A model generated the notes under the pieces. That model searched no databases and was not told the DNA's origin. It worked only from the letters and a program-made list of their open reading frames with translations. Made by a program: the position numbers and the translations under genes. This document shows, piece by piece, positions 51,536 through 60,464 of a stretch of 64,000 nt of DNA (position 1 is its first letter; each line of letters starts with the position of its first letter). Origin of the DNA: Clostridia bacterium (GTDB lineage Bacteria > Bacillota > Clostridia > Oscillospirales > CAG-272); contig JAFXHH010000001.1 of the NCBI GenBank assembly GCA_017536475.1, forward strand, positions 26,879 to 90,878. The letters are read 5' to 3'.

Positions 51536-53809
51536 TTATTTTTTGATCGGCTTTTTGATCTTGTTAAGCTTTTTGTTCATCTTGAGGAGCTCTTCCTTAG
51601 TAAAGGAAATGTTCATCATACCCATCATACTTGTAAGTCTGAGTACGGTGAAGCCGCCCATCATCTGCATAAGTCCGCCGTCAGCCGAGCTGAGATCAAC
51701 GTCAAATCCTCCGGATTTCTTCTCGCCGCCCTTCTTATTTGCGTTCATCTTCTTCTTTAGCTTAAGACCAACTCCAATGAACCACATCTTACCGCGCTTG
51801 GATTCCATAATGTCGGAGATCTTGTCGTTGAGAGAGAAGCGTCCCTCGGGAGCGCTGATATCAAACCAGTTGAGAACCGCGCCCTTTTCAACGAGAACGT
51901 AGTCCATATTCATCGTGTCGACCTTGCGGATAGTGCCCTCATCGGTAAGCTCGCCTGCCTTGGCAACGATCTTGCTCTCGCCAACGTTCTTAACGTCGAA
52001 GTAGAAGAAATGATCCTCGGCAGTCTTCTTGCCGATGCTCTCGCCGTTAACGAAGAGCTCAACCTCGGGAAGATTGGAGTAAACGGTCACCTTGGTCACG
52101 TCCTCAACTCTATCGATATATCTCTTGCCGCAAAGGTGAACGAAGGGATCGACCTCGGGAGAAACGAGCCAAGCCTTGTAAGCGTAGAAGGAATCCTTCT
52201 TGTACTTGCGGTCCATAGTGACCAGACCCTTGTGGTTCTGTCCGTTTTCACCGCCCTCTGCTCTCGCGTCAGCACCGAAATCGAACATATTCCATACGTG
52301 AGTTGCCCAGATATACTTACGTGTAAAGAGCTGCTTGATAAGCTCCTCGTGATAGAACGCCTGATATTCCTCGGTGTAGTCGCCCTGCTTGGGATCGCTT
52401 GTGTGCCAGTTGAGAGCCTCACAGCCGTACTCGGAGCAGCCTATCGGAATAGTGGGATGAGTTTCGTGGAATTTATCGAACCAGGGGCCGTTCATCGAGG
52501 TGTCGCCGCCGTACCAACCGAAATAGTGGTTGTAGGAAACGACGTCGGGGATGAGCAGGTAAGGATCGTCCATCTTGCACATAGAAACCGCCGCAATGGT
52601 GGTCAGACGGGTCTTGTCCATCTCGTGAACGAGATCGTTGAGGATGCGGTGATTTTCAAGCAGATCCTCATCAGAGCCGCCGATCGAGATCTCGTTGGAG
52701 AGACCCCAAACAACGATCGAGGGATGGTTGTAATTCTGAGCAACAAGCTCCTTCATCTGCGAAATGGTATTCTCGCGTCCGCCGGGCATGTGCTTGGAAA
52801 TATAGGGGATCTCCGCCCAGATAACGAGACCGCGCTCGTCGCAGAGGTCGTAGAAGTACTGATCGTGCTGATAGTGAGCAAGACGAATGGTTGTAGCACC
52901 GACCTCGCAGATGAGATCTATATCCTCAACGTGATGCTCGGGAAGCAGAGCGTTACCAACGCCCCATCTGTCCTGATGGCGTGATACGCCACGAAGGGGA
53001 TATTCCTCGCCGTTAAGGATAAATCCGTCGTTGGGATCGATCCTGAAGGTGCGGCAGCCGAAGCGATTGCATACGTTGTCAACGATCTCCTCGCCTTCAA
53101 CTATCTCGACCTCACAGCAGTAAAGGTAAGGATCCTTTCTACCGTGCCAGAGATGTACGTCCTTTATCTCAAGAGTAGCTTTTGTTTCGGTGGTCTCTGC
53201 CTTGCAGATCTCGTTTTCATCCTTATCGTAAATGGTGTAAACGAGCTTTTGTCCGTCGGTAAGACCCTTGACGTATACCTCAACCTCAACCTTCGCGTCC
53301 TTGCCCTCGACTATGGGGGTGATAGCAAGTCCGGGCGCGCCGTAATAATCGAGATCGAAGTGAGTCTTGTTTACGCAGATAAGGTTGACGTCACGGTAAA
53401 TGCCGCCGTAGAAGGTGAAATCTGCCATCTGGGGATATACTGTTTCGTTTGCGGAGTTGTCGACTACGATAGCAATATCGGTGGTGTCCGCAAGCTTGCC
53501 TGTGAGATCAACTCTCCAGATCGAGTAACCGCCGTCGTGATGCGCGAGCTTCTCACCGCCAACGTATACGTCTGCGGAGGAATTTGCGCCTCTGATCTCA
53601 AGATAGTAGCAGTCTGCCTCGGGCAGATCTGCCTTGTTAAGTGTTTTTACGTAAAGACACGAGCCGCGGAAATAATCGTTTCCTCCGTCCTGACCGTCGA
53701 TCGCGTTCCAAGAGTGGGGAAGGTTGATCTTCTCACCATCGCGAAGCGAGACGTCGGTAGTGTCCTTGACAAAAAGCCAATTTTCGTTAAGATTTAAAAT
53801 GTTTCTCAC
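51536..53809 (-). CDS. GH2 beta-galactosidase
   Basis: A 757-residue cytosolic beta-galactosidase. NENWLFVKDT and LPHSWNAIDG open the sugar-binding domain; the acid/base glutamate lies in VVWGLSNEISIGG and the nucleophile in IPIGCSEYGCEALNWH. The last 110 residues form an unusual tail: a lysine- and glycine-rich linker, then GGLMQMMGGFTVLRLTSMMG and a basic end. It is encoded opposite the importer and should release galactose from imported galactan fragments. Start GTG at 53809 with GGAG upstream. Confidence 0.93.
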   Translation of the reverse strand: MRNILNLNENWLFVKDTTDVSLRDGEKINLPHSWNAIDGQDGGNDYFRGSCLYVKTLNKADLPEADCYYLEIRGANSSADVYVGGEKLAHHDGGYSIWRVDLTGKLADTTDIAIVVDNSANETVYPQMADFTFYGGIYRDVNLICVNKTHFDLDYYGAPGLAITPIVEGKDAKVEVEVYVKGLTDGQKLVYTIYDKDENEICKAETTETKATLEIKDVHLWHGRKDPYLYCCEVEIVEGEEIVDNVCNRFGCRTFRIDPNDGFILNGEEYPLRGVSRHQDRWGVGNALLPEHHVEDIDLICEVGATTIRLAHYQHDQYFYDLCDERGLVIWAEIPYISKHMPGGRENTISQMKELVAQNYNHPSIVVWGLSNEISIGGSDEDLLENHRILNDLVHEMDKTRLTTIAAVSMCKMDDPYLLIPDVVSYNHYFGWYGGDTSMNGPWFDKFHETHPTIPIGCSEYGCEALNWHTSDPKQGDYTEEYQAFYHEELIKQLFTRKYIWATHVWNMFDFGADARAEGGENGQNHKGLVTMDRKYKKDSFYAYKAWLVSPEVDPFVHLCGKRYIDRVEDVTKVTVYSNLPEVELFVNGESIGKKTAEDHFFYFDVKNVGESKIVAKAGELTDEGTIRKVDTMNMDYVLVEKGAVLNWFDISAPEGRFSLNDKISDIMESKRGKMWFIGVGLKLKKKMNANKKGGEKKSGGFDVDLSSADGGLMQMMGGFTVLRLTSMMGMMNISFTKEELLKMNKKLNKIKKPIKK

Positions 53810-53883
53810 TTGGGTTCTCCTTGTTTTGTGTGATAACTTGATTGTACTACAAAAGTATTAATCTAATATAAACTTGAAAACGC

Positions 53884-53907
53884 GTCCGACCGCTTTTACG
53901 GTCGGAC
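53884..53907 (-). terminator. Probable terminator of the symporter gene
   Basis: A 9-bp stem (GTCCGACCG with its complement) and six-base loop. On the reverse strand it follows the symporter stop and leads into a short T-run (GCGTTTTC). Confidence 0.6.
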
Positions 53908-53925
53908 ACTTAAAGATCAGATCGA

Positions 53926-55467
53926 TTATTCCTCAACGGAAGCTTCAACGGAAACTTCAACGGGAGCTTCAACAGCTCTTCTTGCAGCAAGCTCTTCGTT
54001 CATCTTATCAAGAGTCTTCTTGTCGAGGTTGTAGATAAGACCAAGACCGATGAAGAGCATAACGCCTGCGATAAGGAACATGATTGCAACGAGGGAACGA
54101 AGCTCAAGTGCGAAATCCCAACCGAGCCATTCAACGTTTATAGCGTTGAACTTACCATTTACATCAGGAAGTCTGGTGTAGTTGCCATTTGCATCAAGGT
54201 TTGCATTGTTTACGTAACCCATGCCCTGCATGATTACAAGTGCAACTGCGGGACCGACACCCTGAGCAAGCTTACGGAAGAAAGAGTGGAGGGAATATAC
54301 AACGCCTTCCTCACGAGTGCCTGTCTTCCACTCGTTGTAGTCGATAGCGTCACCCATCATAGCCCACGAAACTGTGGAGTAGATGCCAAGACCGAGAGAC
54401 ATGATAAGCTGAGCAACGATGTAAAGAACAAGGTCAAGTCCGGTATTGCCTTCGCTGATAGGAATAATTCCGAGAGGAGCAGCAAAGAGGACGGCTGCAC
54501 CGAGAACGTAGCAAACAGAACCGATTATCGAGAGCTCCTTCTTACCGTACTTCGTAACCATCTTACGTGCAAGAGGAGTGAAGATAACGATTGGGAGCAT
54601 TGCGAACATAGAGATAAGACCGGAAATTTCAGGATTCTTGAAATAGATCTGGAAAGTAACGGATACTGCGAGGTTTGCGCCCTGCATACCGATGAACATA
54701 CCCATAGCTGCAAGAGTTGCACCAACAGCGGGACGGTTCTTGATGAAGTTGCCCATAGCCTTGAATACGTTAAACTTGGGCTGATCCTCGTTGACGGCAA
54801 CGTCGGTGTCAACGCGGATCTCGGTGTTCTTGATCATAAACTGGAAGCAAAGGAATCCAAGACCACCCATAACGAGAGCTGCAACGAATACCATAGGACC
54901 GTTGAGAGACTTGTCCTCGTTGTAAATAAGGAAAGGAAGGATAACCATAGGAACCATGTTACCTATCATAGATCCGATAGATCTCCAAGCGGAGAGGGAA
55001 GCACGGTCAGCAGGCTCTTTGGATATCAAGGAGAGGAGCGAACCGTAAGGAACGTTTGCAACGGTGTAGAATGCGTCCCAGATTACGTAACCGGCCATAA
55101 AGATAATTATCTTTGCCCATTCGGGAGCACCGGGAACGGGGATAAAGCAGAGTGCGCCGCCGATGATAAGTCCGATAGATCCTGCCCAGATGTACTGAAG
55201 GAACTTGTTTCTCTTGTATTTGTGCTTATCGGCATCAACGATCGATCCAATAAGCGGGTCGTTGATTGCATCCCATACCTGAAGGATAACGATAAGTAAG
55301 GAGTACCATGCGCTAAGACCCATTACCTGAGTCCAGAAAAGCGGCATGATAGTACCCTTGAGCGCAAAGCTCATGTTACATCCAAGGTCACCGGCAGCGT
55401 AGGCTATACTGTCGCGTATACCAAACTTACGCTTGCCGTTTGCGTCGAGTTGTTTTTCTTTTTTCAT
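53926..55467 (-). CDS. GPH-family sugar:cation symporter
   Basis: A 513-residue membrane transporter of the glycoside-pentoside-hexuronide family (MelB, LacS, UidB). The N-terminal IRDSIAYAAGDLGCNMSFAL and VWDAINDPLIGSIVDAD are the family signatures; about twelve membrane segments follow and the C-terminus is acidic. No IIA-like domain is attached. It precedes the GH2 gene on the same strand, so galactosides are likely cargo; a hexuronide is possible given the mannonate genes on the other side. Confidence 0.9.
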   Translation of the reverse strand: MKKEKQLDANGKRKFGIRDSIAYAAGDLGCNMSFALKGTIMPLFWTQVMGLSAWYSLLIVILQVWDAINDPLIGSIVDADKHKYKRNKFLQYIWAGSIGLIIGGALCFIPVPGAPEWAKIIIFMAGYVIWDAFYTVANVPYGSLLSLISKEPADRASLSAWRSIGSMIGNMVPMVILPFLIYNEDKSLNGPMVFVAALVMGGLGFLCFQFMIKNTEIRVDTDVAVNEDQPKFNVFKAMGNFIKNRPAVGATLAAMGMFIGMQGANLAVSVTFQIYFKNPEISGLISMFAMLPIVIFTPLARKMVTKYGKKELSIIGSVCYVLGAAVLFAAPLGIIPISEGNTGLDLVLYIVAQLIMSLGLGIYSTVSWAMMGDAIDYNEWKTGTREEGVVYSLHSFFRKLAQGVGPAVALVIMQGMGYVNNANLDANGNYTRLPDVNGKFNAINVEWLGWDFALELRSLVAIMFLIAGVMLFIGLGLIYNLDKKTLDKMNEELAARRAVEAPVEVSVEASVEE

Positions 55468-55511
55468 TTTGTCTTCCTCATTTCTGATTTTTTGGGGGAG
55501 TGCGAATGAAT

Positions 55512-55547
55512 GTTCCCGTCCTACAAGGGAACAGTAATAGTATTACT
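55512..55547. promoter_or_regulatory. Two palindromes in the symporter leader/promoter region
   Basis: GTTCCC/GGGAAC with a nine-base loop (55512-55532), immediately next to a perfect 15-base palindrome AGTAATA-G-TATTACT (55533-55547). They lie 45-80 bases upstream of the reverse-strand symporter gene. The second looks like an operator; the binding protein is unknown. Confidence 0.45.
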
Positions 55548-55634
55548 ATTTAAGTATAAAGTATTTTGCAAAACATCGTGAGTAATTTTTTTGACTTCTT
55601 TTGTATTTTTTTAATATTAACCCAAAAAACACTG

Positions 55635-55663
55635 TTGCATTTACACAAAATGTGTGTTACAAT
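55635..55663 (+). promoter_or_regulatory. Promoter of the AraC gene with palindromic spacer
   Basis: TTGCAT (55635-55640), 17 bases, TACAAT (55658-55663), with an extended TG at 55655-55656. The spacer contains the palindrome ACACA-AAA-TGTGT (55643-55655), a possible operator. Confidence 0.7.
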
Positions 55664-55725
55664 ATAGTGGGCGCTTGGGAAATATTGTGCAAAATGTGCC
55701 AATTTTATAGGAAGGGGGAATAGTA

Positions 55726-56955
55726 GTGATATACGAAAGAGAACTTGATTTTTTATGTGATACTCTTCGAAAATGTCATATCTGTGCCTCCGTTGTAACT
55801 CCGCGCGATCCTATAAGCTCGGTGATCGATCTTGAGCTGTACAGAATGCTCAACGCGCATATCGAATCCGATTGCTCGGTGCAAAAATATTTCGGCGATC
55901 TCGAGCCCAATACGATGTATAAGGTAACGAACGAGTTCAAGCTCTGCTACCTGTATTTTCTGATCCCATCGTCGCCTGAACAAAGCAGAATACTTTTTAT
56001 AGGTCCGTATCTTTCTATCCCGCTTTCCTCGCGAGACCTTTTGGAGCTTGGCGAGAAAATAGGTGCGTCACCAAAATCTCAACGGTATCTCGAGGAATAT
56101 TATATGAGTATTCCCGTAATATCGGAGGGGGATCGTGTAATGGTGATGATAGCTACGATCTGTGAGCGTATTTGGGGAAGCACAGCCTTTGCGATATTCG
56201 ATGTGAACAGATCCTATATTCACCCCGAATCTCCGATAAGCGAGCCTGCCCATAGTGAAAGCTTCGACGATATCCTTATCAATATGAAGGCGATGGAAAA
56301 GCGATACGAATTTGAAAATGAGATCATAAAAGCCGTCTCGCTCGGTCAGATCCATAAAGAGACCATGTTCAGCGCAAGCTTTTCCGACAATCTCTTTGAA
56401 AAAAGAGTTGCCGATCCCGTCAGAAACGCGAAAAATTACGGAATAATAATGAACACCCTTTTGCGTAAGGCGGCGGAGAAGGGTGGTGTCCATCCTATAT
56501 ATCTGGACAAGATCTCATCGGAATTTGCACTCAAGATAGAACAGATATCCTCACTGTCCGATAATTCCGCACTTATGAAGGAAATGTTCCGTTCATATTG
56601 CAGACTTGTCCGCAAGCACTCTCTGCAAAAGTATTCACCCGTCGTCCAAAAAACCATTCTTATAATAGATACCGATCTTTCCGCCGATCTTTCGCTCAGT
56701 ACCCTGGCAAAGCATCAGGGGATAAGCTCGGGATATCTCTCGACTATCTTTAAAAAAGAGACGGGTAAGACGGTGTCCGAATATATCAGGGACAAGCGTA
56801 TACGCCACGCTACGCATCTGTTGAGCACGACTCATCTTCAAGTACAAACGGTCGCGCTCCATTGCGGAATAATGGACGTACAGTATTTCTCAAAGATATT
56901 CAAGAAACAAACGGGGAAGACCCCGAAGGAATTCCGCGAATCAATACGTGATTAA
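55726..56955 (+). CDS. AraC-family transcriptional regulator
   Basis: A 409-residue regulator. The C-terminal 100 residues hold the two helix-turn-helix units of the AraC family (LSLSTLAKHQGISSGYLSTI, then the LSTTHLQVQTVALHCGIMDV region with FSKIFKKQTGKTPKEFR). The N-terminal 300 residues resemble sensor regions of gut Clostridia regulators but no ligand domain is recognised. It starts at a GTG preceded by GGAAGGGGG. It lies 38 bases before uxuA on the same strand and divergent from the symporter gene, so it may control either. Confidence 0.88.
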   Translation: MIYERELDFLCDTLRKCHICASVVTPRDPISSVIDLELYRMLNAHIESDCSVQKYFGDLEPNTMYKVTNEFKLCYLYFLIPSSPEQSRILFIGPYLSIPLSSRDLLELGEKIGASPKSQRYLEEYYMSIPVISEGDRVMVMIATICERIWGSTAFAIFDVNRSYIHPESPISEPAHSESFDDILINMKAMEKRYEFENEIIKAVSLGQIHKETMFSASFSDNLFEKRVADPVRNAKNYGIIMNTLLRKAAEKGGVHPIYLDKISSEFALKIEQISSLSDNSALMKEMFRSYCRLVRKHSLQKYSPVVQKTILIIDTDLSADLSLSTLAKHQGISSGYLSTIFKKETGKTVSEYIRDKRIRHATHLLSTTHLQVQTVALHCGIMDVQYFSKIFKKQTGKTPKEFRESIRD

Positions 56956-56993
56956 AAAATAGTGAAATAAATCAAGTTTTAAGGAGGCGATTT

Positions 56994-58082
56994 GTGTCTA
57001 TGAAAATGACTTTCAGGTGGTACGGAGAAGGAAACGACCGCATAAAATTGTCCGATATAAAGCAGATACCGGGCGTAGAGGGCATCGTTTGGGCGCTTCA
57101 CCACAAAATGCCGGGAGAGGTGTGGGGGCTCGACGAGATAGCCGAGGTCAAAAGACAGCTTGACGAATACGGCTTCAATATGGACGTAGTAGAGTCGGTC
57201 AACGTCCACGACGACATCAAGATAGGACTTCCCACAAGAGATAAGTATATCGAAAACTACAAAGCGACTATCAAAAATCTCTCGCAATTCGGCGTAAAGG
57301 TCATCTGCTATAACTTTATGCCGATATTCGACTGGACGAGAAGTAATTTGTTCCATCCCGTAGGAGACGGCTCGACCGCGCTCTTTTACGAGAAGAATAT
57401 GATCCAGGACGACTACAACGCTATGGCGAAGTACATCCTTGATTTTACCGAAAAGTACAATATGTCGTTTCCGGGTTGGGAGCCCGAGAGAATGGCAAAG
57501 CTTGACGAGCTCTTCAAGGCATACGAGGGCGTTGATCACGAAAAGCTTTGGGCAAACCTCAAGTATTTCCTTGAGGAAATAATGCCCACCTGCCGCGAGT
57601 GCGATATCAAGATGGCTATACATATGGACGATCCGCCTTGGGACATCTTCGGACTTCCCAGACTTTTGGTGGACGAGCCCAGTATCGAAAGATTTTTGAA
57701 GATGGTCGACGACGAGTATAACTGCCTTACGCTCTGCTCGGGAAGCTTGAATGCAAATCCCGAGACCAACGTGTCCGATATCATCAGAAAGCACTGCGAC
57801 AGAATTGCTTTCGCCCACATCAGAAACGTAAAGCACTTTGAAAACGGAGATTTTTCCGAGGCAAGTCACAGAGACTGCGACGGCGATACGGGAATTCTTG
57901 ATATTATGAAGGCATATCACGATTGCGGATTTAAGGGATATATCCGCCCCGACCACGGCAGACATCTTTGGAGCGAGGGCCCGGGTAACGTCCGTCCCGG
58001 CTACGGCCTGTATGACCGTGCGCTCGGCATTATGTATATGCTCGGCGTATGGGATTACCTCGAAAAGTTTGATAAAAAATAA
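56994..58082 (+). CDS. uxuA: Mannonate dehydratase
   Basis: A 362-residue lyase that converts D-mannonate to 2-keto-3-deoxygluconate in hexuronate breakdown. Family marks: FRWYGEGNDRIKLSDIKQIPG at the N-terminus, CYNFMPIFDWTRS, the metal-binding stretch KMAIHMDDPPWDIFGLPR, FAHIRN and RPDHGRHLW. I chose the GTG at 56994, six bases after AAGGAGG; the ATG at 57000 is farther away. The rest of the glucuronate route (uxaC, kdgK, kdgA) is not in the window. Confidence 0.94.
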   Translation: MSMKMTFRWYGEGNDRIKLSDIKQIPGVEGIVWALHHKMPGEVWGLDEIAEVKRQLDEYGFNMDVVESVNVHDDIKIGLPTRDKYIENYKATIKNLSQFGVKVICYNFMPIFDWTRSNLFHPVGDGSTALFYEKNMIQDDYNAMAKYILDFTEKYNMSFPGWEPERMAKLDELFKAYEGVDHEKLWANLKYFLEEIMPTCRECDIKMAIHMDDPPWDIFGLPRLLVDEPSIERFLKMVDDEYNCLTLCSGSLNANPETNVSDIIRKHCDRIAFAHIRNVKHFENGDFSEASHRDCDGDTGILDIMKAYHDCGFKGYIRPDHGRHLWSEGPGNVRPGYGLYDRALGIMYMLGVWDYLEKFDKK

Positions 58083-58105
58083 TTAGTCAATAAGGAGAAA
58101 AGGTT

Positions 58106-58951
58106 ATGATAAAACTTCCACTTAATATAGACTTTAGCGGCAAGGTCGTCGTTGTTACGGGTGCAGGCGGACTTATCTGCGGCGCTATGGCGCGTGCGTT
58201 CGCACAGTCGGGCGCAAAGGTTGCGGCTCTTGACCTCAACGAAGACGCGGTCAAAAAGCTTGCGGATGAGCTCAAGGCAGAGGGATTTGTTTGTGAGGGC
58301 TACAAGGCAAACGTGCTTGATTCCGAGGCACTTGAGGAGGTCCATAAGGCAGTAATTGCCGATCTCGGCGAGTGTGACATCCTTGTCAACGGCGCAGGCG
58401 GAAATAACCCCCGAGCAACTACCGATAACGAATATCAGCACGAGGCAAAGGAGGGGGGCAAATCCTTCTTCGACCTCGAAGCATCGGGCGTTGACTTCGT
58501 ATTCAAGCTCAACTTCCAAGGAACACTGCTTCCTACCCAGGTGTTCGCAAAGGATATGGTTGCCAAAAAGGGCGGCTGTATACTCAACATATCCTCGATG
58601 AACGCATACACACCTCTTACCAAGATCCCCGCATATTCGGCGGCAAAGGCTGGTATTTCTAACTTTACACAGTGGCTTGCAACTCACTTTGCAGGTACGG
58701 GCATCCGTTGTAATGCGATTGCTCCCGGATTCCTCGTCTCCGCACAGAACAGAGCATTGCTCTTTAACGAGGACGGAACACCTACTGCAAGAAGCGCAAA
58801 GATACTGAAGGGAACACCTATGGACAGATTCGTTGACGCAGACGAGCTTCTCGGCGCAACGCTCTTCCTTTGCGACGATCGCTCGGCTTCCGCTATTACA
58901 GGCGTAGTTCTTCCCATAGACTGCGGCTTTGCGGCTTATTCGGGTGTTTGA
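58106..58951 (+). CDS. uxuB: SDR-type fructuronate reductase (mannonate oxidoreductase)
   Basis: A 281-residue short-chain dehydrogenase: VTGAGGLICGAMARAFAQ binds the cofactor, NGAGGNNP and NISSMNAY supply the Asn and Ser sites, and YSAAKAG is the catalytic YxxxK. In Bacillus and Clostridia, enzymes of this type next to uxuA reduce D-fructuronate to D-mannonate. The substrate call rests on that adjacency (23 bases apart, same strand). Confidence 0.85.
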   Translation: MIKLPLNIDFSGKVVVVTGAGGLICGAMARAFAQSGAKVAALDLNEDAVKKLADELKAEGFVCEGYKANVLDSEALEEVHKAVIADLGECDILVNGAGGNNPRATTDNEYQHEAKEGGKSFFDLEASGVDFVFKLNFQGTLLPTQVFAKDMVAKKGGCILNISSMNAYTPLTKIPAYSAAKAGISNFTQWLATHFAGTGIRCNAIAPGFLVSAQNRALLFNEDGTPTARSAKILKGTPMDRFVDADELLGATLFLCDDRSASAITGVVLPIDCGFAAYSGV

Positions 58952-58970
58952 TTTAACTAATATAAAAAAG

Positions 58971-58998
58971 AAAAAACGCACTGCAAAGTGCGTTTTTT
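58971..58998. terminator. Bidirectional terminator between uxuB and tdk
   Basis: A 12-bp perfect stem (AAAAAACGCACT with its complement) and GCAA tetraloop, with A and T runs on both sides, serving two converging genes. Confidence 0.92.
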
Positions 58999-59011
58999 CT
59001 TATAGCAATAA

Positions 59012-59602
59012 TCACTTTTCACTTTCCGTGTTTTGCTTTCTGATCGTTTCGACCCAACACGAATGACACATAGCCACGTAAGAGTCGTTGCCGCCGAGAA
59101 GTATCTGTCCGCCTTCGGTCACCACGCGGCCGTCCTCGTCTATGCGGGCGTTAACTATCGCTTTTCTTCCGCAAGCGCAAATGGTCTTGATCTCGGTCAC
59201 GGAGTCAGCGACCTCGAAAAGCCTGCGGCTACCCTCAAAGAGATGGGTAAGGAAGTCTGTTCGCAACCCGAAGCAGAGCACGGGTATATCAAGCTCGTTG
59301 ACGATGCGTCTGAGCTGATCGATCTGCTCGGCGGTAAAGAACTGGCACTCGTCCGCGATGATTACGTGGCAGTCGCCGTGAGCTTTGAATTCTTCAAATA
59401 TATCGATATCGGGAGTAACAACGTAAGCCTGCTGCTCAAGACCTATTCGAGAACGGATAACGTCGGCACCGTCGCGAACGTCTATTGAGGGCTTGATCAG
59501 CCATACCTTCATTCCTCGCTCCTCGTAATTAAATCGGGTTATCAGCGCGTTAGCGGTCTTGGAGGATCCCATAGCGCCGTATTTAAAATATAATTTTGCC
59601 AT
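59012..59602 (-). CDS. tdk: Thymidine kinase
   Basis: A 196-residue type II thymidine kinase for nucleoside salvage. The P-loop region is YGAMGSSKTANAL, with serine where many members have glycine. The Walker B-like DECQFFTAEQIDQL, the lasso region and two zinc-binding cysteine pairs (CACGRKA and CHSC) are present. Transcribed alone on the reverse strand. Confidence 0.93.
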   Translation of the reverse strand: MAKLYFKYGAMGSSKTANALITRFNYEERGMKVWLIKPSIDVRDGADVIRSRIGLEQQAYVVTPDIDIFEEFKAHGDCHVIIADECQFFTAEQIDQLRRIVNELDIPVLCFGLRTDFLTHLFEGSRRLFEVADSVTEIKTICACGRKAIVNARIDEDGRVVTEGGQILLGGNDSYVAMCHSCWVETIRKQNTESEK

Positions 59603-59637
59603 TCTTTTAAAACCTCTGCATATACTCTGATGATCTG

Positions 59638-59666
59638 ATTATAACATATTTCGTCATTTTCGGCAA
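59638..59666 (-). promoter_or_regulatory. Promoter of tdk
   Basis: On the reverse strand TTGCCG (59661-59666), 17 bases, TATAAT (59638-59643) with an extended TG. It is 35 bases upstream of the start codon. Confidence 0.75.
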
Positions 59667-59713
59667 GTGAAAAATGAAAATATCTTATTTTTTATAAAAA
59701 AACGACCTTTCTG

Positions 59714-59742
59714 TTGAAAAGCAGAAAAAAATATGCTAAAAT
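59714..59742 (+). promoter_or_regulatory. Promoter of the UPF0316 gene
   Basis: TTGAAA (59714-59719), 17 bases, TAAAAT (59737-59742) with an extended TG at 59734-59735. Just downstream a 7-bp stem (59747-59753 with 59764-59770) forms at the 5' end of the mRNA. Confidence 0.65.
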
Positions 59743-59794
59743 AAGATATCGGGTCGTTTTATGCCCGATAAGACAGAACGTAAGGAGAATAAAA

Positions 59795-60346
59795 ATGTCT
59801 GATTTTTTAGCTGCCGTAAAGGAAATAAGCCCAATACTCGTCTGCCTGCTCGTCTGCGCGGCGAAGATAGTTGAAATAACCATCCAATCCCTCAAGACCT
59901 GTATGATGGTCAAGGGACAGCGACTCAAGGCAGCAGGTCTTGGCTTTATTGAGTGTACTATATGGGGACTTGTCATATCCACGATCATCGGAACGCTCGG
60001 CGATAATCTCCTTCTGCTTTTGTTCTATTGTGTCGGTTATGCTACGGGACTTTTCCTCGGCTCAACCATTGAGAGCAAGATCGCTCTCGGCACGTCAAAC
60101 CTCGAGCTTATCGCGAGCGACGACAGTACCAATAAAATAACAGAATACCTCAGAGAGCGCAATATGGGATACACCGTTTTCGACGGTCACGGCTCGAAGG
60201 ACAAGATGAATATGATCTTCATCGTTCTTCCCAGACGCGAAACTTCCAAGACGCTCAGGGAGATACGGGCAGTGTGTGACAATAAGGTCTTCGTCGTTGC
60301 AAGCGAGGTCAGCAAATACGCAGGCGGATACGGAATGGTGAAATAG
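59795..60346 (+). CDS. UPF0316/DUF2179-family membrane protein
   Basis: A 183-residue protein with three membrane segments in the first 95 residues (ISPILVCLLVCAAKIVEITI; FIECTIWGLVISTIIG; LLLLLFYCVGYATGLFLGS) and a soluble DUF2179 domain after that (YTVFDGHGSKDKMNMIFIVL). Function unknown. The ATG at 59795 follows AAGGAG; 27 in-frame upstream codons overlap the promoter and are rejected. Its stop lies one base before the GTG of the third leader. Confidence 0.85.
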   Translation: MSDFLAAVKEISPILVCLLVCAAKIVEITIQSLKTCMMVKGQRLKAAGLGFIECTIWGLVISTIIGTLGDNLLLLLFYCVGYATGLFLGSTIESKIALGTSNLELIASDDSTNKITEYLRERNMGYTVFDGHGSKDKMNMIFIVLPRRETSKTLREIRAVCDNKVFVVASEVSKYAGGYGMVK

Positions 60347-60464
60347 CGTGAAAGTAATGTCCGTCTGACAGTAAGATTTGCTTTTTCACGCACAAATTTT
60401 GCCTTCAAGGCAAAATTCATTGATTACTATTTGTGCCGCCGCAAGCGGCGGAATGGAGACTAAT
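60346..60464 (+). promoter_or_regulatory. Repeated structured leader, copy 3
   Basis: Related to 29424 and 36386. P1: 60346-60353 with 60384-60391 (8 bp). P2: 60395-60403 with 60409-60417 (9 bp). P3: 60436-60441 with 60446-60451, same stem as copy 1 but loop CAAG instead of TTGG; GGAG follows at 60455-60458. Relative to copy 1, one base is missing in the P1 loop, so the upstream frame from the GTG at 60348 stops after six codons, although the rest of the peptide-coding frame is intact and ends one base before the glpK start. Confidence 0.75.
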
